Of a stretch of DNA of 64,000 nt, positions 63,867-64,000 are shown in pieces. Every line of letters starts with the position of its first letter. Within the stretch, counting starts at the first letter, position 1. Source of the stretch: Diplonema papillatum. Lineage: Eukaryota > Euglenozoa > Diplonemea > Diplonemida > Diplonemidae. A program made the position numbers and the translations under genes. The notes under the pieces are model-generated. The model saw nothing but the letters and a program-made list of their open reading frames with translations. It was not told the origin of the DNA and ran no database searches. Location: positions 1 to 64,000 of the forward strand of contig JAPJBO010000381.1 in NCBI GenBank assembly GCA_030068145.1, written 5' to 3'.

Positions 63867-64000
63867 CCCTAGCCTATAACAAATGCAAGCTTACCCCTGT
63901 GGTACCTGCATTTCAAGTTCACACTGCTCAACGCCTTGATGGCACTTGCACCTTAAAGAACTCAATCTTGAACAGTGCATGCTAATTTATGTGGTTCATG

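Overview
The window comes from the nuclear genome of a unicellular eukaryote. It holds one complete-looking eukaryotic rDNA unit (18S, ITS1, 5.8S, ITS2, 28S at 6716-12840). The rest is sparse, GC-rich, mostly intron-poor genes in a very repeat-rich background. I could not name the lineage from the rRNA by eye; a database search of the 18S would settle it. Nothing bacterial, viral or organellar was recognised, and no tRNA, 5S or spliced-leader gene was found.

Left part (1-14 kb): a long minus-strand gene runs off the left edge. It starts at 2575 and has at least 858 codons without a stop. It contains a duplicated 192-residue unit, Pro/Thr/Ala linkers and a ubiquitin-like domain ending in a Gly-rich tail. 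Next comes an inverted-repeat-bounded element filled with a 14-bp satellite, a LINE reverse-transcriptase scrap between inverted 29-bp arrays, and the rDNA unit, whose 18S lacks its canonical 5' end.

Middle (14-43 kb): this is a stack of mobile elements. There is a 1.7-kb element with 193-bp inverted ends. A 5'-truncated LINE encodes RT, zinc finger and restriction-like endonuclease; it carries an internal microinversion and passes directly into a 31-bp satellite. A structurally complete tyrosine-recombinase retrotransposon (gag, then YR, then RT-RNase H, with A1-B1-A2-B2 split direct repeats) interrupts that satellite. A hAT-type MITE family, a foldback element inside a probable intron and a broken pogo/DDE_1 transposase with a MITE nested inside it follow. 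The likely host genes between them are an LRR protein (28.0 kb), a CCCH zinc-finger protein (30.2 kb) and a Q/Y/P-rich low-complexity protein (41.8 kb).

Right part (43-64 kb): microsatellites and small MITEs come first. A 2.2-kb segment is then present twice. The second copy carries a piggyBac-type insertion (TTAA target, CCCCTTACGGACGG ends) whose cargo is a possible OTU-like cysteine peptidase, not a transposase; the first copy preserves the empty site. A 715-bp element with a 6-bp target duplication contains two short sequences that elsewhere flank the rDNA. A second piggyBac-family end at 61604 leads into a small family of Cys/His-rich, basic-tailed proteins that share a C-terminal D-D-V-(I/F)-(K/R) ending and 3' flanks.

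Overall the genes do not form a pathway. The interest lies in the nested mobile elements, several of which leave readable insertion histories, and in the unrecognised proteins they carry.
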